A stretch of DNA of 64,000 nt from Boothiomyces macroporosus (GCA_027604185.1 JADGKB010000063.1:1-64000); one strand, 5' to 3'; positions 11,995 to 23,399 are shown, counted from the first letter of the stretch. The notes: generated by a model from the sequence alone, not told the origin. A program made the numbers and translations.

Positions 11995-13095
11995 ATGAGT
12001 CAACAACCAAGACTGCTCAAAAGGAAATTCAACAAGGCGAAAAAAGGCATCCAAGCGGTAAGTTTGGGATTAAAAAAGATTGTCTTGGCAAGCGCTTCCC
12101 TGACAGCACCTGCTGTACCTTCGTTATTTTCGTGGTTACCAATAGGACAACTGAAACAGTTCTTTACAAAAAGTAGCCCTCCTACAAGCGCTACTGTTAC
12201 TCAAACTAAACGTTCACAGAGTGTTTGCGTATTACCAACCAAAAGAGATGATTTGGACTTTATGAACGATGACGACTTTGCAGATTTTGAAGCTGAATGT
12301 GCTCAAATAGAAGCAAATCGTTCTGGATTGATATTAGAGACAGAGTTGAATGGCTCTGCGACCCAGGATCAGAGATATTTAGCTTTAGGAACAAGACAAG
12401 CACTACCAACACGCACCCAACCACAACACAGGCTTAAACCTAGAAGAATACAATCAGCCCCTTGTGTAGCACTCTCCCAGCTATCTCCTGAACTATTGGA
12501 CGAGCTTGACACTTGGGGAGTAGATGAGTTTACTTTGAATGAAGAATGGATAGTTCCGCAGATTAAAGTAAAAGCTGAAAAAGAAAGTGGCTACAACCCA
12601 GTAGAAACTTGGGATAATGATTTTGAAGTTGAGGACGATGAAGTTGAAATTCCCCAACATCTATATAATCTACAAACCAAATGCAAAAGTGATATCATAC
12701 AAATGAAGAAGTTTGCACTGCATTTGGAAGGAAAGTAACGATTAACAGTAGATCTTAAACTTATATATGACCGTGCCCTTGAATTTGAAAAAGGGGTGAG
12801 AGTACAATATCCAGAAGAGGTGAATGGTATTCGAGTGGAGCTTGGGGTTGCGTTTAAACAAATTGATGCACTAAAAGTACTATCAGACTTTAAAGAAGAT
12901 GGTTCTGGGCCAAAATTAACTAAAGAAGACATGCAGGTATTGTCAAACATGGTTGGCGGGTTCCCAGACATTGCCAGCAATGATACCTTAATGTTTGGTG
13001 AAGACATTCTAAATATTCTCCTTGAACAGGTTGCTCCACTCAAGAGGATATTGGTAGATTATGTTAAAGATTTAAGAAGTTTGATAACCTTCTAA
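11995..13095 (+). CDS. Unrecognised protein with acidic linker; one splice junction unresolved
   Basis: About 360 residues, not matched to a family. The N-terminus is basic (RLLKRKFNKAKKG), the middle has an acidic patch (DDLDFMNDDDFADFEAECA) and a second acidic stretch EVEDDEVEIP, and the C-terminal 100 residues look helical (YPEEVNGIRVELG, LMFGEDILNILLEQV). A 21-nt segment at 12061-12081 has all intron marks but is in frame and stop-free. Around 12735 the frame hits TAA inside an intron-like GTAACGATTAACAG; both AGs (14 and 17 nt) fail to rejoin the clearly coding frame that resumes by 12749. Either the junction is unusual, a base is wrong, or a longer intron (60 or 66 nt) is used. ATG 11995 is the first ATG. 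Confidence 0.6.
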
Positions 13096-13122
13096 ATAAA
13101 GTATTAATATGGTTTATTGCAG

Positions 13123-16100
13123 TTAAATCTCTAAAATATCAGACCACCACGCTTCTGAAGTGAGTACCGGTGGAGTAATCACAGCTGGTTTAAGTGGGTC
13201 GTCATCAGCTAATGCCGCAGTAAGTCTAGCAGCAATATCATTAAGCGGATCCAATTTCGGAGGATTAAAGATTTCATTCATATGAAGCTTCATCAGGTCC
13301 ATGATTGCCTTGAATTGCAACTGGATTCTTTTAGCAAGATCCATATAACCCTGAGAAATCAATGTGTGTAATTGCAAAGAAATGTCAACTAAAGTTAAAA
13401 GGTAATTACTTGACAATAGATTCACTTTTTCCACAGCGCTTTTCAAAGCCTTCATCAAGAATTCATCCTCAAAGAAAATATCTTTACCAGCAGCTCTCTT
13501 TCTAGCCAATTTCCTACGCGCTCTGCCAGTTTTCCCAGTCTTTGTCGAAGCACCTGTCATCCCGGTTAAGAAGGTATAGTTTGTACGGCCAGTGCGTGCA
13601 GTGTTTCCAGTCATTTGGGTTGTTGCCATTGATGCCGTGTCAGAAAACATATCAATATTGTCCAATCTTTCATCAATTTCCCCCTGAATTTCTAAATTAA
13701 TCTAACGCTACCAATTTTCTTTGTTTTTTCAATTCGCACTTGTCTTAATCGAATAGTTTGTTTTTCAAATGTTTCGTAAATCTCTTTCAACTCTTGCAAG
13801 AATGCGTTTCCATGGGACAAGATAGCGGGCTGAATAACTTTTTTCACTAGATGAGAATGCGATGTTTTCTGTGCAAGTAGTATGGCATCAGTATAATAAC
13901 CACCTGCGACCAAAGTTTCGATGCTTAGAACAGGGTCATTCAAATATTCGGCATAGATGGTGGAAGCTTCTTTATGCTTTCGGATTTCTAACAATCCTTC
14001 AATCAACTCTTTAGCATAAGAATCAATTTGATAATTCAGAGCGAGTGCTGCAGTTAATGCCTCTTTCCATTTTAACGCAAGCATATACGCCGATAGGGCA
14101 TTTTCAGTATCACCAGCTAATGTATAAAGGGTAGCAGATTCTTCAAAGCGTCTCGAGTCAAATAAGCTTGTAGCAAATGCTTTTACGATTGTCAAATACT
14201 GTGGAGTACCATTTTCATATAAGAATAGGGCATTTTGGTACAAATCATGCTTTTGAATATACTTTAATAGCTCTTCAAATCTTTCATCCCCACACATTGC
14301 AAGATGCTTTAATGCCTTTACTTTCTTTCCAAGATGGTCATCAATCGAAAATTTCTGGTAATTGGACTCCATTTTTTGCAAATTACTCAAAAATGGTAAA
14401 TACTCTCTGGGATCCTATTGTGAAAAGAAAAATACTTTGTGAGAATGCTGTGCTACCATCAAAACCAATGAAAAGTCGTACATACCAAGTGCAACATCAA
14501 ATAACTTATTTACATCGACAAGGAAGATAAGATATTTCAAGGCTGTGTCAGCAGAATCGACTGATTGTTCAACTTACTAAGTAATAATTTACCTTTGATC
14601 TGAAGTATTCTAGCCATTGCATCTTCCAAAGCTGGAGGAGATTTTTTAGCGTCCGTTGTTAGGATTGAAAAACAGTAAAAGTCTTTGTCAACCTTTTCAA
14701 GAGAGGATCGGATAACATCACATATTGTGTTGATTTTAGATTTAAAATCAAATTCCGTTCTAAATTAAAAAACAGTTACGGTTGAGGGCGGGATTTAGCA
14801 GGATACATTGTTTTTGTAATGTCTTCGTTGCGCAGACCAGATATTAAAAGATTCAAGAAATCTGGGTCCTTAATTTGACGAACAATTTCATCAATGTAAG
14901 ATATAAATTGGTGGACATCATGATCGACTAAAATATTCATATCAATGCGATTCCGTCTACAACTAATAAAAGCGGTCTTGTAATCTTTCCTGTCATTAAA
15001 CGTCTATTACATTTCAATTGAACTTCTTACACTTGAAAGAACTAGTGCTCGTGGAGCAATAGTTTCCAGATTTCCTCGAGGCATCTGCAACACCAAATGA
15101 GTATGGAATGGGATTGTCAAAACAATCTTTGCTCCCAATTCGATACTTCTACTTTTTTCATTGAATCCAGTGCTGTCCTCCTCTTTCGGTGGAAAATTGA
15201 ATTCTAAATTAACGACTCTATACCTTCTGCAGATTTATGAACTGACAAGAATTTAACAACATGTTCGAGAGTGGAAATGATCAAAAATTCATTGTGCAAT
15301 GCAAATGAAGTGCAGTCAATAGCAAGAACATCAGTGTTGGCAAAAAGTTTGTTGCGTTCGGTAAGACCAATATACAAAATTTGTGATTCTTCAGCATTTG
15401 GGCCAACTCTAGCTGCTTCAACCCAGGGACAAAATTGGGGCAATTTGGTTCTACGTACGGTATACCATTCTGACTCGTGCGATAAAATCTGGAATATATC
15501 GCCACCTAAAGTTTCAAAGGATAGTAATTCCAAAGATGGGTTGTGTATCAATTTACCAATCGCGAGATTCTGCTGTGGCAATGTAACATTTGAGATGGAG
15601 ATGATATCACTGTTTTCAAACTCCAAAATCAATATTTCATCGGTTGCCTTCGTCACATTGTATACTAGTGCTGCAATTCTATTTTCATTGATCCACGAAA
15701 TCTGCCGACATGGTAGACCCAATTTCATCAAGCTGTGGATTAATGCAAACAAACCTCAAGGTCGCTTTTTTTGTAATCTTTTCTGAGGCTTCAGTGAGAT
15801 CCTCGTACAATGTTATTTCATTCTCCGAAAGTACAGCCATACATTCCTTTGCAAAATAGGAATACGCAACATGCTTGACGTTTGAGGTCAATTCTATCTT
15901 TGAATGTGACATTGGTGGAGGAACGTTTCTTGTTTTAAATGGAGTCAACAACAAGTTTGCTTGCATAAATTAACAATTACCTCCATCAATAACTGCGACA
16001 GTACCACTATTTTCGGGGGATAAAAGCGAGCCTCGAAGTACCTCGCGTGAAAAAGTGAAAGTGAACAACTTTGAATCTAAGGTAAAAAACATAATACTCG

Positions 16101-17154
16101 CAGTTAAACCATGAATTAATAGTGGCATTTCAGAGTCCCAAAGCAACTGGATAAATCTTTCGTCGCTGCCTAATACAATTTCATATTTCAGATACCAATA
16201 ATAGTTGCTGCTCCCCCAAAATTGTACAGCGTGCTTTAGTTTGTCTCCCTCTTTATATTCCATTCTAATTGCAAGGATTGAAGAATCAGAATTCCATTGT
16301 AAATCATAAACAACAATATCCTGATTGCGCAAAGAAAATTCACCATGACGAAGACCGTTCTTTTCAAAGAAAACCACATCATGTTTGTTTGGAAGCACTT
16401 GAGTTGAAGCAATCAAATTCCCTGAAGGCCTCCAAGAGAGGGATTGCTCCAAATTGGCGACATTTTCACTGGTATGCTGCAAATTTCCATCCCTGTTGTA
16501 TACTCTCAAAACCCTTTTAGATTCTTTGGCATTCGCTGTTGAAACAACAAAATAATTCCCGTCTCCTCTCCATGAAATCCTGGGATATAAATCATCGTTG
16601 TTTGATAATCCAGTTGTATTATCAGTCTTCTTTGCTGCGGATTTTCCTATTGCTCCATGGAATTGTGTTTCTTTCTTTCCCCACCCAACATTTACTTGAA
16701 CGGCTAAAGTTAGCATTACTTACCTTCACCATATTCGTCTACTTCCACAGGGAATTCGGCAACGATTTGAAAATCTTTGGTCATCTCAATCAATGATCCC
16801 ATTTCTAATAAAAAACAAGTTACCAGTAATAATTACTACCAACTCCGAATCAGGACTCCATTCCATTGCCAAAATTCCAGCGTCAACAACACCAACTTGC
16901 TCTGCACTTCCATTTTGTAATAAATATATATCACCAGCCCGAAGTCCAACGCAAATGGCATCAAGCTCGATAATATAGTTGAACGAAATGATATTTGAAC
17001 CGAGGAACGATCCTACCAAACCGGCATTGTTGGAAATCAATACTTCACCATTGTCTTCCTTTGCGTAATAAATTTCCCCGGTATCAGGGTTTAGAGTGAA
17101 TACATCACAACTGGTCGAAAATTCCTTTTGGTTCAACAACAGAAGTGATTCCAT
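13123..17154 (-). CDS. ELP1: Elongator complex protein 1
   Basis: Scaffold of the Elongator complex, which modifies wobble uridines of tRNAs. About 1269 residues, the family length. N-terminal WD40 region includes [15 protein letters not shown]; the TPR-like C-terminal half has [46 protein letters not shown] and [20 protein letters not shown]; near the end lies the basic tRNA-binding/NLS stretch [14 protein letters not shown]. Ten introns: 16805-16823, 16704-16723, 15960-15980, 15733-15754, 15204-15223, 15004-15030 (27 nt), 14760-14779, 14561-14592 (32 nt; a 17-nt choice at 14561-14577 also keeps frame), 14415-14435, 13692-13711. The start codon is only 37 bases from that of LSM7 on the other strand. 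Confidence 0.96.
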
Positions 17155-17191
17155 TTTTTTGAAAGAAAAAACAAAAAAATTCAATCTCTAA

Positions 17192-17605
17192 ATGGACAAG
17201 AAACGAGAAGGACAAAGGGGCAAATCAGCACAAAGAGGCGGACATAGTAACAGAGGAAAAGGCGGCAAATCAAATGAGCCAGTGAAAAAGAAGGAAAATA
17301 TCCTGGATCTGTCAAAGTATACCGACAAGAAAATCATTGTGAAATACCAAGGAGGCAGACAAGGTAATCGGAGATTAAAGTAGTTGTAGGAATTCTGAAA
17401 GGCTACGATTTACTTCAGAATCTGGTGCTTGACGAGACATTCGAGTATGTGCGAGGTAACTACGCTCTAATCAGATATCAATGATCCATCGCAATATACT
17501 GATGAGTTGAGAGAATTGGGTCTTGTGGTTACCAGAGGAACTGCTATTATATTAATTTCCCCGTATGATGGACAAGAGGATATCGCGAATCCCTTCCAAG
17601 AATAA
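17192..17605 (+). CDS. LSM7: U6 snRNA-associated Sm-like protein LSm7
   Basis: Subunit of the LSm2-8 (U6 snRNP) and LSm1-7 (mRNA decay) rings. 124 residues: Sm1 motif ENILDLSKYTDKKIIVKYQGG, then GILKGYDLLQNLVLDE, and Sm2 motif LGLVVTRGTAIILISP. Before the Sm fold there is a roughly 30-residue Arg/Gly/Lys-rich extension (REGQRGKSAQRGG) longer than in yeast or human LSm7. Introns 17364-17383 (20) and 17456-17474 (19). The first has tandem acceptors AAAG and TAG three bases apart; the distal one gives the family spacing between GGR and GILKG. Confidence 0.96.
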
Positions 17606-17619
17606 AATACACCTCAATT

Positions 17620-19819
17620 CTAGTTTATTAAGTCCTCAATCAGCTCCCAATTGTCTTTATGAAATACCTGTAGCCAAGAGCAGTAGTCATCCCAGTGTTC
17701 AAATACACTCTTTGTGTGATCCAAGACGAGAGGAGTGATGGGCTCCAGTAGGACTTTCTTGCAGCGTTTCAACAACGTTAGTTGCATCATGCATAATTCA
17801 GGACTTGATGTTAGAAATCCATTACTTTTTAAATGCATTTATAGTGCTCTCTAGTGAGAGCAACCACTGATGGAGAATGATAAACGCTGGATCTACCTTT
17901 TGCATGATTTGAGGACTGAGCAAACGATCAATAATATTCAGAATATTCTTTTTAGAGGTGTCCGAATATGAATGGTTCCAAAAACTCTGGTTTTAGGATT
18001 ATGTACCTGAATCAATACTACTGTCTCGTTTGTTACTGCTGATTCCAGTCTGCAAGAATGGAAGAGTAACTCCAAGTCTTTAGGGTCAGGTTTCTGCTTT
18101 TCATCAGTAAGTCGAGACAAGCAGGCGAATATCCCCTCTGAATTTTCAATGCAGCAGACGTTGGATTTCATTAGCTGTTCAAGATTGTATTGTCGCTCTC
18201 TTTCAATCTTTTCTGTAATTATATCTCGCAAAAAGTACTCTGCGTAGGTTGATTGCACTCCACCACACACTTCAAGCGCGTTTTTAATAAAGTTGATTTG
18301 GTTTGTGTAAAAAGGGAATAGTCGGTATACATCTGACTTGGTATATATAGTCAAGTAATTTGCATTGCCAAGGTCATTCTTTGCCCCACTAATCTTCATA
18401 TCTGATCCAATTGGCTGAAAATAGTAATGCTTTATGGATTTCAACTGGATTTGTATGCACAAATCCCATATTTCATTCTGCTCCAGCTCTATTGCTCGAC
18501 TAGCCAACGCTAATGGAACACCATACCAAAGTATTTCTGATGTAGTAATTTGGAATTTCCCGCTGAAATCGGAGGCAAACACCCCCAAATCCTGAAATTC
18601 CGCGGAATTAGTCTCAACTAGCCGGTTAAGAATTGGGTCCACTTCAACCCAAATATTCTTTATCTCTAATAGTAATGATTCTTCAGAATCCTCATCCTTT
18701 GATCCAGTGTTCAGCTGTTCTCCCAGAGCGAATATCTAATTAAAAAATATTTACCGACATGTCGGACCCAAATCTCCCAATTTCCGGGATATTTTTTTCA
18801 TCAGTCTTGAATATATTTCTCTCTTGCTTTTCGTTCTTCTTTTTGGTTAGCATCTAAGCATTAGAAAACCCTGACCTGCATCAAAGGTGAAGTGTTAACT
18901 GTTGCCTGTAGTTTTGGCGGCTCTTCAAAAGAAGACTTTGTCTCAACTCGGGATAGATTATACTGTAGATTCCTACATGCATCATGGAGCCCAGAAAATG
19001 GATCTGGATCGAAAATTGCCAGGATACGTTCAACTAAATAGTTTAATGATATCAAAAATGCGTTGGACAACTTTGCTTGGCAAATATTCTCTATAGTCAA
19101 GTATACCAACCATCCAGGATTCTGATATATTTTTCGGCCTTCATTTTCATTGCTTTAATTACTGGATTGGTGATGATACTTTCATCCCCATTCAGAGTAA
19201 TTTGAAGCGCTAAAAATCTCTTGACATTGTCGTTAATTGCTTTACATATATGGGCAATAACATCACTGGATGCACGTGGATTACGCATTAGATGCTTGAT
19301 ATGTGTAATTGTTTCTTCTGACGGAGAATTGTAGGGAAGCAAGAATATGTTCTACGATTCAACGTATATTTACCTCCCAAGCAAGATGAAACTCTGAGAA
19401 TATCCCGCTTGAAGAGTTGCAATCCTCCGTTATTAGTTTTCCGTCAAATATTTGAAGCCAAGAAGTAATATCTACCATACACATTTGGATCCTGTCATAT
19501 AATGGTTCCAAGTCCAGGCAAGACCCAATAAGGTCAACTAGTGCAGTTGCCTCATCCGTGTTTACAAGTAATAGCTTTTCTCTCAGCTTTCTGATTGTCC
19601 AAAAGCATAATATTCTAATGTAGAGATAGTTGGATTGCAAAAGTTTAGTTTACATTTACAGATATAGGTCGAGAAGACTTGAAAGACACCTTGAACCAAG
19701 AAAGTGCTTTTGTTAGCTCAACATTATTGCTATTCTGCCCATCTATATATTTTTGAAGTAGCTGCGTTAGTATATAGTTCTACTTTGCAAAATGAGTAGT
19801 ATGTTTGATGGTGAATCAT
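17620..19819 (-). CDS. Unrecognised alpha-helical protein, eight mini-introns
   Basis: About 676 residues, all-helical in appearance with many Leu/Ile heptad-like stretches (KLREKLLLVNTDEATALVDL, LISLNYLVERILAIF, IIDRLLSPQIMQKVDP); a charged central linker (LTKKKNEKQERN to KDEDSEESLLLE). No signal peptide, no membrane segment and no motif that I can name; a HEAT-like or tethering-complex subunit is conceivable. Introns: 19762-19783, 19638-19659, 19352-19373, 19091-19110, 18854-18875, 18736-18754, 17988-18007, 17804-17825 (22, 22, 22, 20, 22, 19, 20, 22 nt). The second must end in TG to reach the next open frame. Coding length is divisible by three. It lies 34 bases downstream of the desaturase stop, same strand, and converges on LSM7 (14-base gap). 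Confidence 0.7.
19638..19659 (-). other. Candidate GT-TG intron (22 nt)
   Basis: In the helical unknown gene the upstream exon (ending RPIS) and the downstream frame starting QSNYLYIRILC join in frame only if the intron ends at TTTTG, just after an ACTAAAC branch-like site. The only nearby AG, 45 nt from the donor, leads to a frame that stops. A 16-nt variant with the same TG end is also possible. The protein family is unknown, so this case rests on frame alone. Confidence 0.5.
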
Positions 19820-19853
19820 GAACGCGAAAAGAGTAACAACGATTATATATTTC

Positions 19854-20962
19854 TTAATTGCTTTTTGCGTGACGTTTTACACGGCTGTACGGAGAAATAT
19901 GTGGGAACAGAATAAAGTTTACGATAGTCATAGGCCATGACTTTACTTGAGGAAGGTCATTGTAGAATTCAGGAGCAATTTTTCGTACAAGAGGGAGTCT
20001 GGACCCAGGAATGCGAGGGAAATCATGATGCTCGTTGTGATAACCTACGTTGTAAGCCAAGAGGTTAAGTGGGCCGTAGTAAGAATAAGTTTCGTATCCT
20101 TCAACAAAAACATAGTGTTCAGCGATAAAGTGGCCAGCCATTGGATGAAGAGAGCCGCTCAATACTGTGCAAGTAAGGAAGTAGTAAAATGGATTGGGAC
20201 CCCATGCCCAGATCATCAAGAACATTGCAGAGAATTGGAAAGCCCAATTTGCAAAGTGCCAAAAAGTAAATGTTTGGAGTCTTACTAACATTGGTCGTAA
20301 AGCAGAGTTAATCAATAGTTACCATAAAACAAGATTTGGAAGATGCAGAAGAATAACTTTCCAAGAGTAGATTGGAACAAGATCCCTTCAATTTTGGTTG
20401 GCAGGTCAGTATCCACACCGTCAACCCCTTGCAAAGTGTGGTGCTCCATATGGTAGCCCCTGAAAGCAGTACAGTATGGAATACCAATTGGAAGATTGGC
20501 AAAGAATCCTAGCAGTCTGTTATGGAGTGGCTTCTTGAAAGCTAAAAAATGAGAAATTTCATGAATAGCCAAAAATAAAGAATGGGTAATAGTAGCTCCA
20601 AATACATATGCGAGAATCTACATTTAGTATTAATATACCCAGTATTGAGCAGTCCACATTTTATCCTTCAAGTAGTAGGCAAGAGCAAACTGTGCAGACA
20701 CTAAAAACAACACAGAGTATTTGGTCTTTGGGCAATGACCGTACAGTTCCTGGATTTGAGGATACTTTTGTAAAATAATTTTTCTTCTAGTTCGGTGAGG
20801 TTCGTCTGAAGTTTCATCCCAACGAAAGTCCTGTTTAGGGGCTGGAAAGCCTTTGTCTCCCTTCTTCAATGGAGGGTAAGAGCCGGAAAACGGTTTGTTG
20901 TTAGTAGACAAGCTTTCAAACTGTTCCAACAATTCTTTTTCCCTGTTCTCGCTTGTCAACAT
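19854..20962 (-). CDS. DES1: Sphingolipid delta-4 desaturase (dihydroceramide desaturase)
   Basis: Membrane di-iron enzyme that inserts the 4,5-trans double bond of dihydroceramide in the ER. 355 residues. The lipid-desaturase N-terminus includes DFRWDETSDEPHRTRRK and the three histidine boxes are present: AIHEISH, YHMEHH and YNVGYHNEHHDFP. Further family blocks: GVDGVDTDLPTK, SGSLHPMAGHFIAEHYVF and ETYSYYGPLN. Several hydrophobic segments match the four-helix topology. Introns 20628-20648 (21, GT-AG) and 20303-20322 (20, ending TG). The second junction is fixed by the conserved FYALRPM block; a GT-AG reading (38 nt) would delete ALRPML. C-terminus is Lys/His rich. Confidence 0.96.
20303..20322 (-). 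other. GT-TG intron (20 nt) in the desaturase
   Basis: The intron starts GTAACTATT and ends GATTAACTCTG. Removing exactly these 20 bases gives ILFYALRPMLVRLQ, matching the conserved FYALRP block of delta-4 desaturases. The next AG is 18 bases further; it stays in frame but removes six conserved residues. The same 11-base end occurs in the intron at 36043-36062. Confidence 0.8.
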
Positions 20963-21260
20963 TTTTAAAGGAGTGAAAAGATTTTTGCTTTTTGATCAAA
21001 CAAGCGAGAGTTGATTCAAAATGAATCAATCGTAACTATGGAATAATTCTAATAAACACGATCTATCAGATTTGGATTAGACGCTAGGATCTAATTGAAT
21101 GAATATGTATGAAAATTCTTGGTTTCGGTTTATTCCATATCGGCATAAGCGGCCCTATCGCCGCTGTTATTTTCCAAACTGATATTCACATCGTTTGCTA
21201 GCTGTTGCACAGTGGTGCTGACAATGGGAAATTTTCAACAAAAATCTTCCACTCAACATA

Positions 21261-22602
21261 ATGAAATACTGGGGACTGAAAATAACTAAAAAATTATCAA
21301 CAGTTAATGATGACTAACTGAAGAGCGCATTCAATCCAGCGGTAGCAAAATCGGTGGATATCACCTTTAGCGATGGAGTAAAGTCCCAATTGTAAGCTGG
21401 AATTAATAAAAGTCATGGAATTTGGTTAAGAGACCACTGCAAATGCAAGGAATGCTTTCACCCGGTTACGAAACAAAGGCTGGTAAGAACTAGCGACATT
21501 CCGTTGGATATTTCACCAATTAAGGTTGAAAAGTTAGACGCGCAAGTGCACATTCACTGTAATTGTAACTAACACAGGGCAAGACAATCATCAAAGCATA
21601 TTTCAATTAGATTGGCTAAGAGAAAATGCCTATGCTCCTAAATTAGCAGAGAAGAAGGATCCTCCTAAAATATTATGGGGTACATTGGGATTAAACCAGG
21701 CGCAAACCTTGCAAATGAACTGCCTGTGACCAAATATGATGAAGTATCAAATTTTAATACAGGTAATGGGTAGCGAAGATGGTTTGAAAGCATGGCTACT
21801 GAATGTCGAAAAATATGGAATTGGATTCGTGGATGGAGTGCCAATTTCATCAGAGGTACTTTGTTCTGATAATAGAAAACGAACCAACTTGCCAACCGTA
21901 TTTCTTTTATAAAGAAAACCCATTACGGTGAATTTTGGGACTTTACTTCAAACCTTGCGCATGGAGACACAGCGTACACCACCATCGCCTTACCAGCTCA
22001 CACTGACACAACGTAATCTTTTACTAATAGTAGATATTTTTCTGAGCCAATGGGGTAATATTTGTTAATCTAGTCTTCAGTTTTTCCATTTGGTTGAGCA
22101 CCGTGGAGAGGGAGGGGAATCCCTCTATGTGGATGGCTTTAATGTAGCCAAGCAGCTAAAAGATCAACATCCGTGGGCATATGAAGCTTTGTCAAGAATA
22201 AGAATCTCCGCACACTGTGCTGGAGATGAGGATACCTTTATCCAGCCCACACCTTTAACTTTTCCTATTCTAAATCTTGATGGCAACGGTAAGAAATAGA
22301 TTTACTCAGGGAAAATATATCAAATCCGGTACAATGACAATGACAGATCGACACTCAGCCTACCACCCAAAGACACAGTTTTATTCTACGCTGCACTTAG
22401 GGAATGGCACAAGCTTGTGCATTTAAAAGAAAATGAATTTTGGATCAAACTCAAAGGCGGGAGAGCGGTGGTGATGGATAACTGGCGAGTTATGCACGGC
22501 CGCTCAGCGTTCAATGGGTACAGAAGGATGCTCGGCAGCTATCATGGATACGATGACTTTCAGAGCAAATTGAAATTACTAAAAAAATCAACTTACAATT
22601 AA
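21261..22602 (+). CDS. TMLHE: Trimethyllysine dioxygenase, carnitine biosynthesis
   Basis: Fe(II)/2-oxoglutarate enzyme that hydroxylates N6-trimethyllysine, first step of carnitine synthesis. 386 residues. N-terminal DUF971-like zinc region HGIWLRDHCKCKECFHP; catalytic double-stranded beta-helix with ALPAHTDTTYFSEP (metal HxD), GGESLYVDGF, and the distal His with Arg in MDNWRVMHGR plus SAFNGYRR. A basic N-terminus suggests import into mitochondria. Nine introns: 21303-21323, 21392-21412, 21559-21577, 21680-21699, 21744-21762, 21856-21875, 22013-22033, 22055-22073, 22289-22309 (19-21 nt). The exon between introns 7 and 8 is only 21 nt. Gamma-butyrobetaine dioxygenase is a close relative, but the NWRVMHGR end fits trimethyllysine dioxygenase better. 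Confidence 0.9.
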
Positions 22603-22691
22603 TAAATCCAGTTTAAATTGAAATGTATCCAAACAATATATTTTCCTTGAAATAAAACATTGAGCCGTACTGCAAGTAAAATAAAAAGAAA

Positions 22692-22994
22692 TTAAGCTTC
22701 GTTAAGTTCACGAAGACGACGGATAGTTGAACGAACAGTTGCAGCAGCAGTGGTTCCTACAGCCCATGCACCTCCAGCTAAAACTTTTCTGCATCCCTTG
22801 CATTTCCAGATACCTACAGCTTCACGTTTAACTGCATCTTTTCCACAGAAAGTGCAAGTATATTTTGCGTGTTGTGTAATTTCCATCTTCTTTACTTGTT
22901 TACGAAGAGAAGCACCATAACGGGTACCGTATTTACCAACAACTCCGACCTTCTTTGTTCTTTTCTAGTTATTAATTCGTCAACTTACAGCCAT
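22692..22994 (-). CDS. RPL43: 60S ribosomal protein eL43 (L37a)
   Basis: 92 residues, exact family length. [19 protein letters not shown] is followed by the C4 zinc finger [19 protein letters not shown] with [12 protein letters not shown] and the usual C-terminus [13 protein letters not shown]. One 24-nt intron (22965-22988) follows a first coding exon of just two codons (ATG GCT), the arrangement common in ribosomal protein genes. Codon use is visibly more regular (GGT, GCT, CGT) than in neighbours, as expected for high expression. Confidence 0.98.
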
Positions 22995-23399
22995 TTTTTT
23001 GAAAAGTAAAAAAAGTAGGAATCCAGCTTGACTTCAAGATTTTTTTTCGAGCCCTGTGAGCCAGTTAAATTCTCCGTGATCACGTGACCTTCCCTACTTA
23101 CACCTTTGACCTGTAAAATTAACATCCAATTGAGTGTATCGAGCACCAAAGTTCCTTTTAAATTATTTTTAGATCTCCAGTACTTTGGAGATTTTACTGT
23201 TCAAAACAAGTCTGTTGGTGGTTGATGAAATTTATGAAAAGACATTATTATCCTGTTTTTAACAGGTTGAATCATATCCTAGTGAGTGGAACAATCATCT
23301 CTGTCCAAGTTCATTGTGCGCATTATGACAGGGGACAATGACACCGGATTTCTAAATTTCTTTAAATTTGACCTTATGCTTTCTCACTTTTCCACAAAA
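22995..23399. other. Divergent promoter region between RPL43 and guanylate kinase
   Basis: Holds the 5' UTRs of both genes. In-frame ATGs at 23325 and 23376 would extend guanylate kinase N-terminally by 25 or 8 residues. A short open stretch from ATG 23227 (about 38 codons) has no recognisable similarity. I see no repeat or RNA gene. Confidence 0.45.

Noticed and set aside
12735..12800. 66-nt intron in the unknown gene at 11995
   Set aside because: It keeps frame but lacks a branch site near its end, removes a coding-looking segment, and is far longer than all others; not adopted.
20303..20340. 38-nt GT-AG intron in the desaturase
   Set aside because: Keeps frame but removes the conserved ALRPML residues, so the 20-nt TG-ending intron is preferred.
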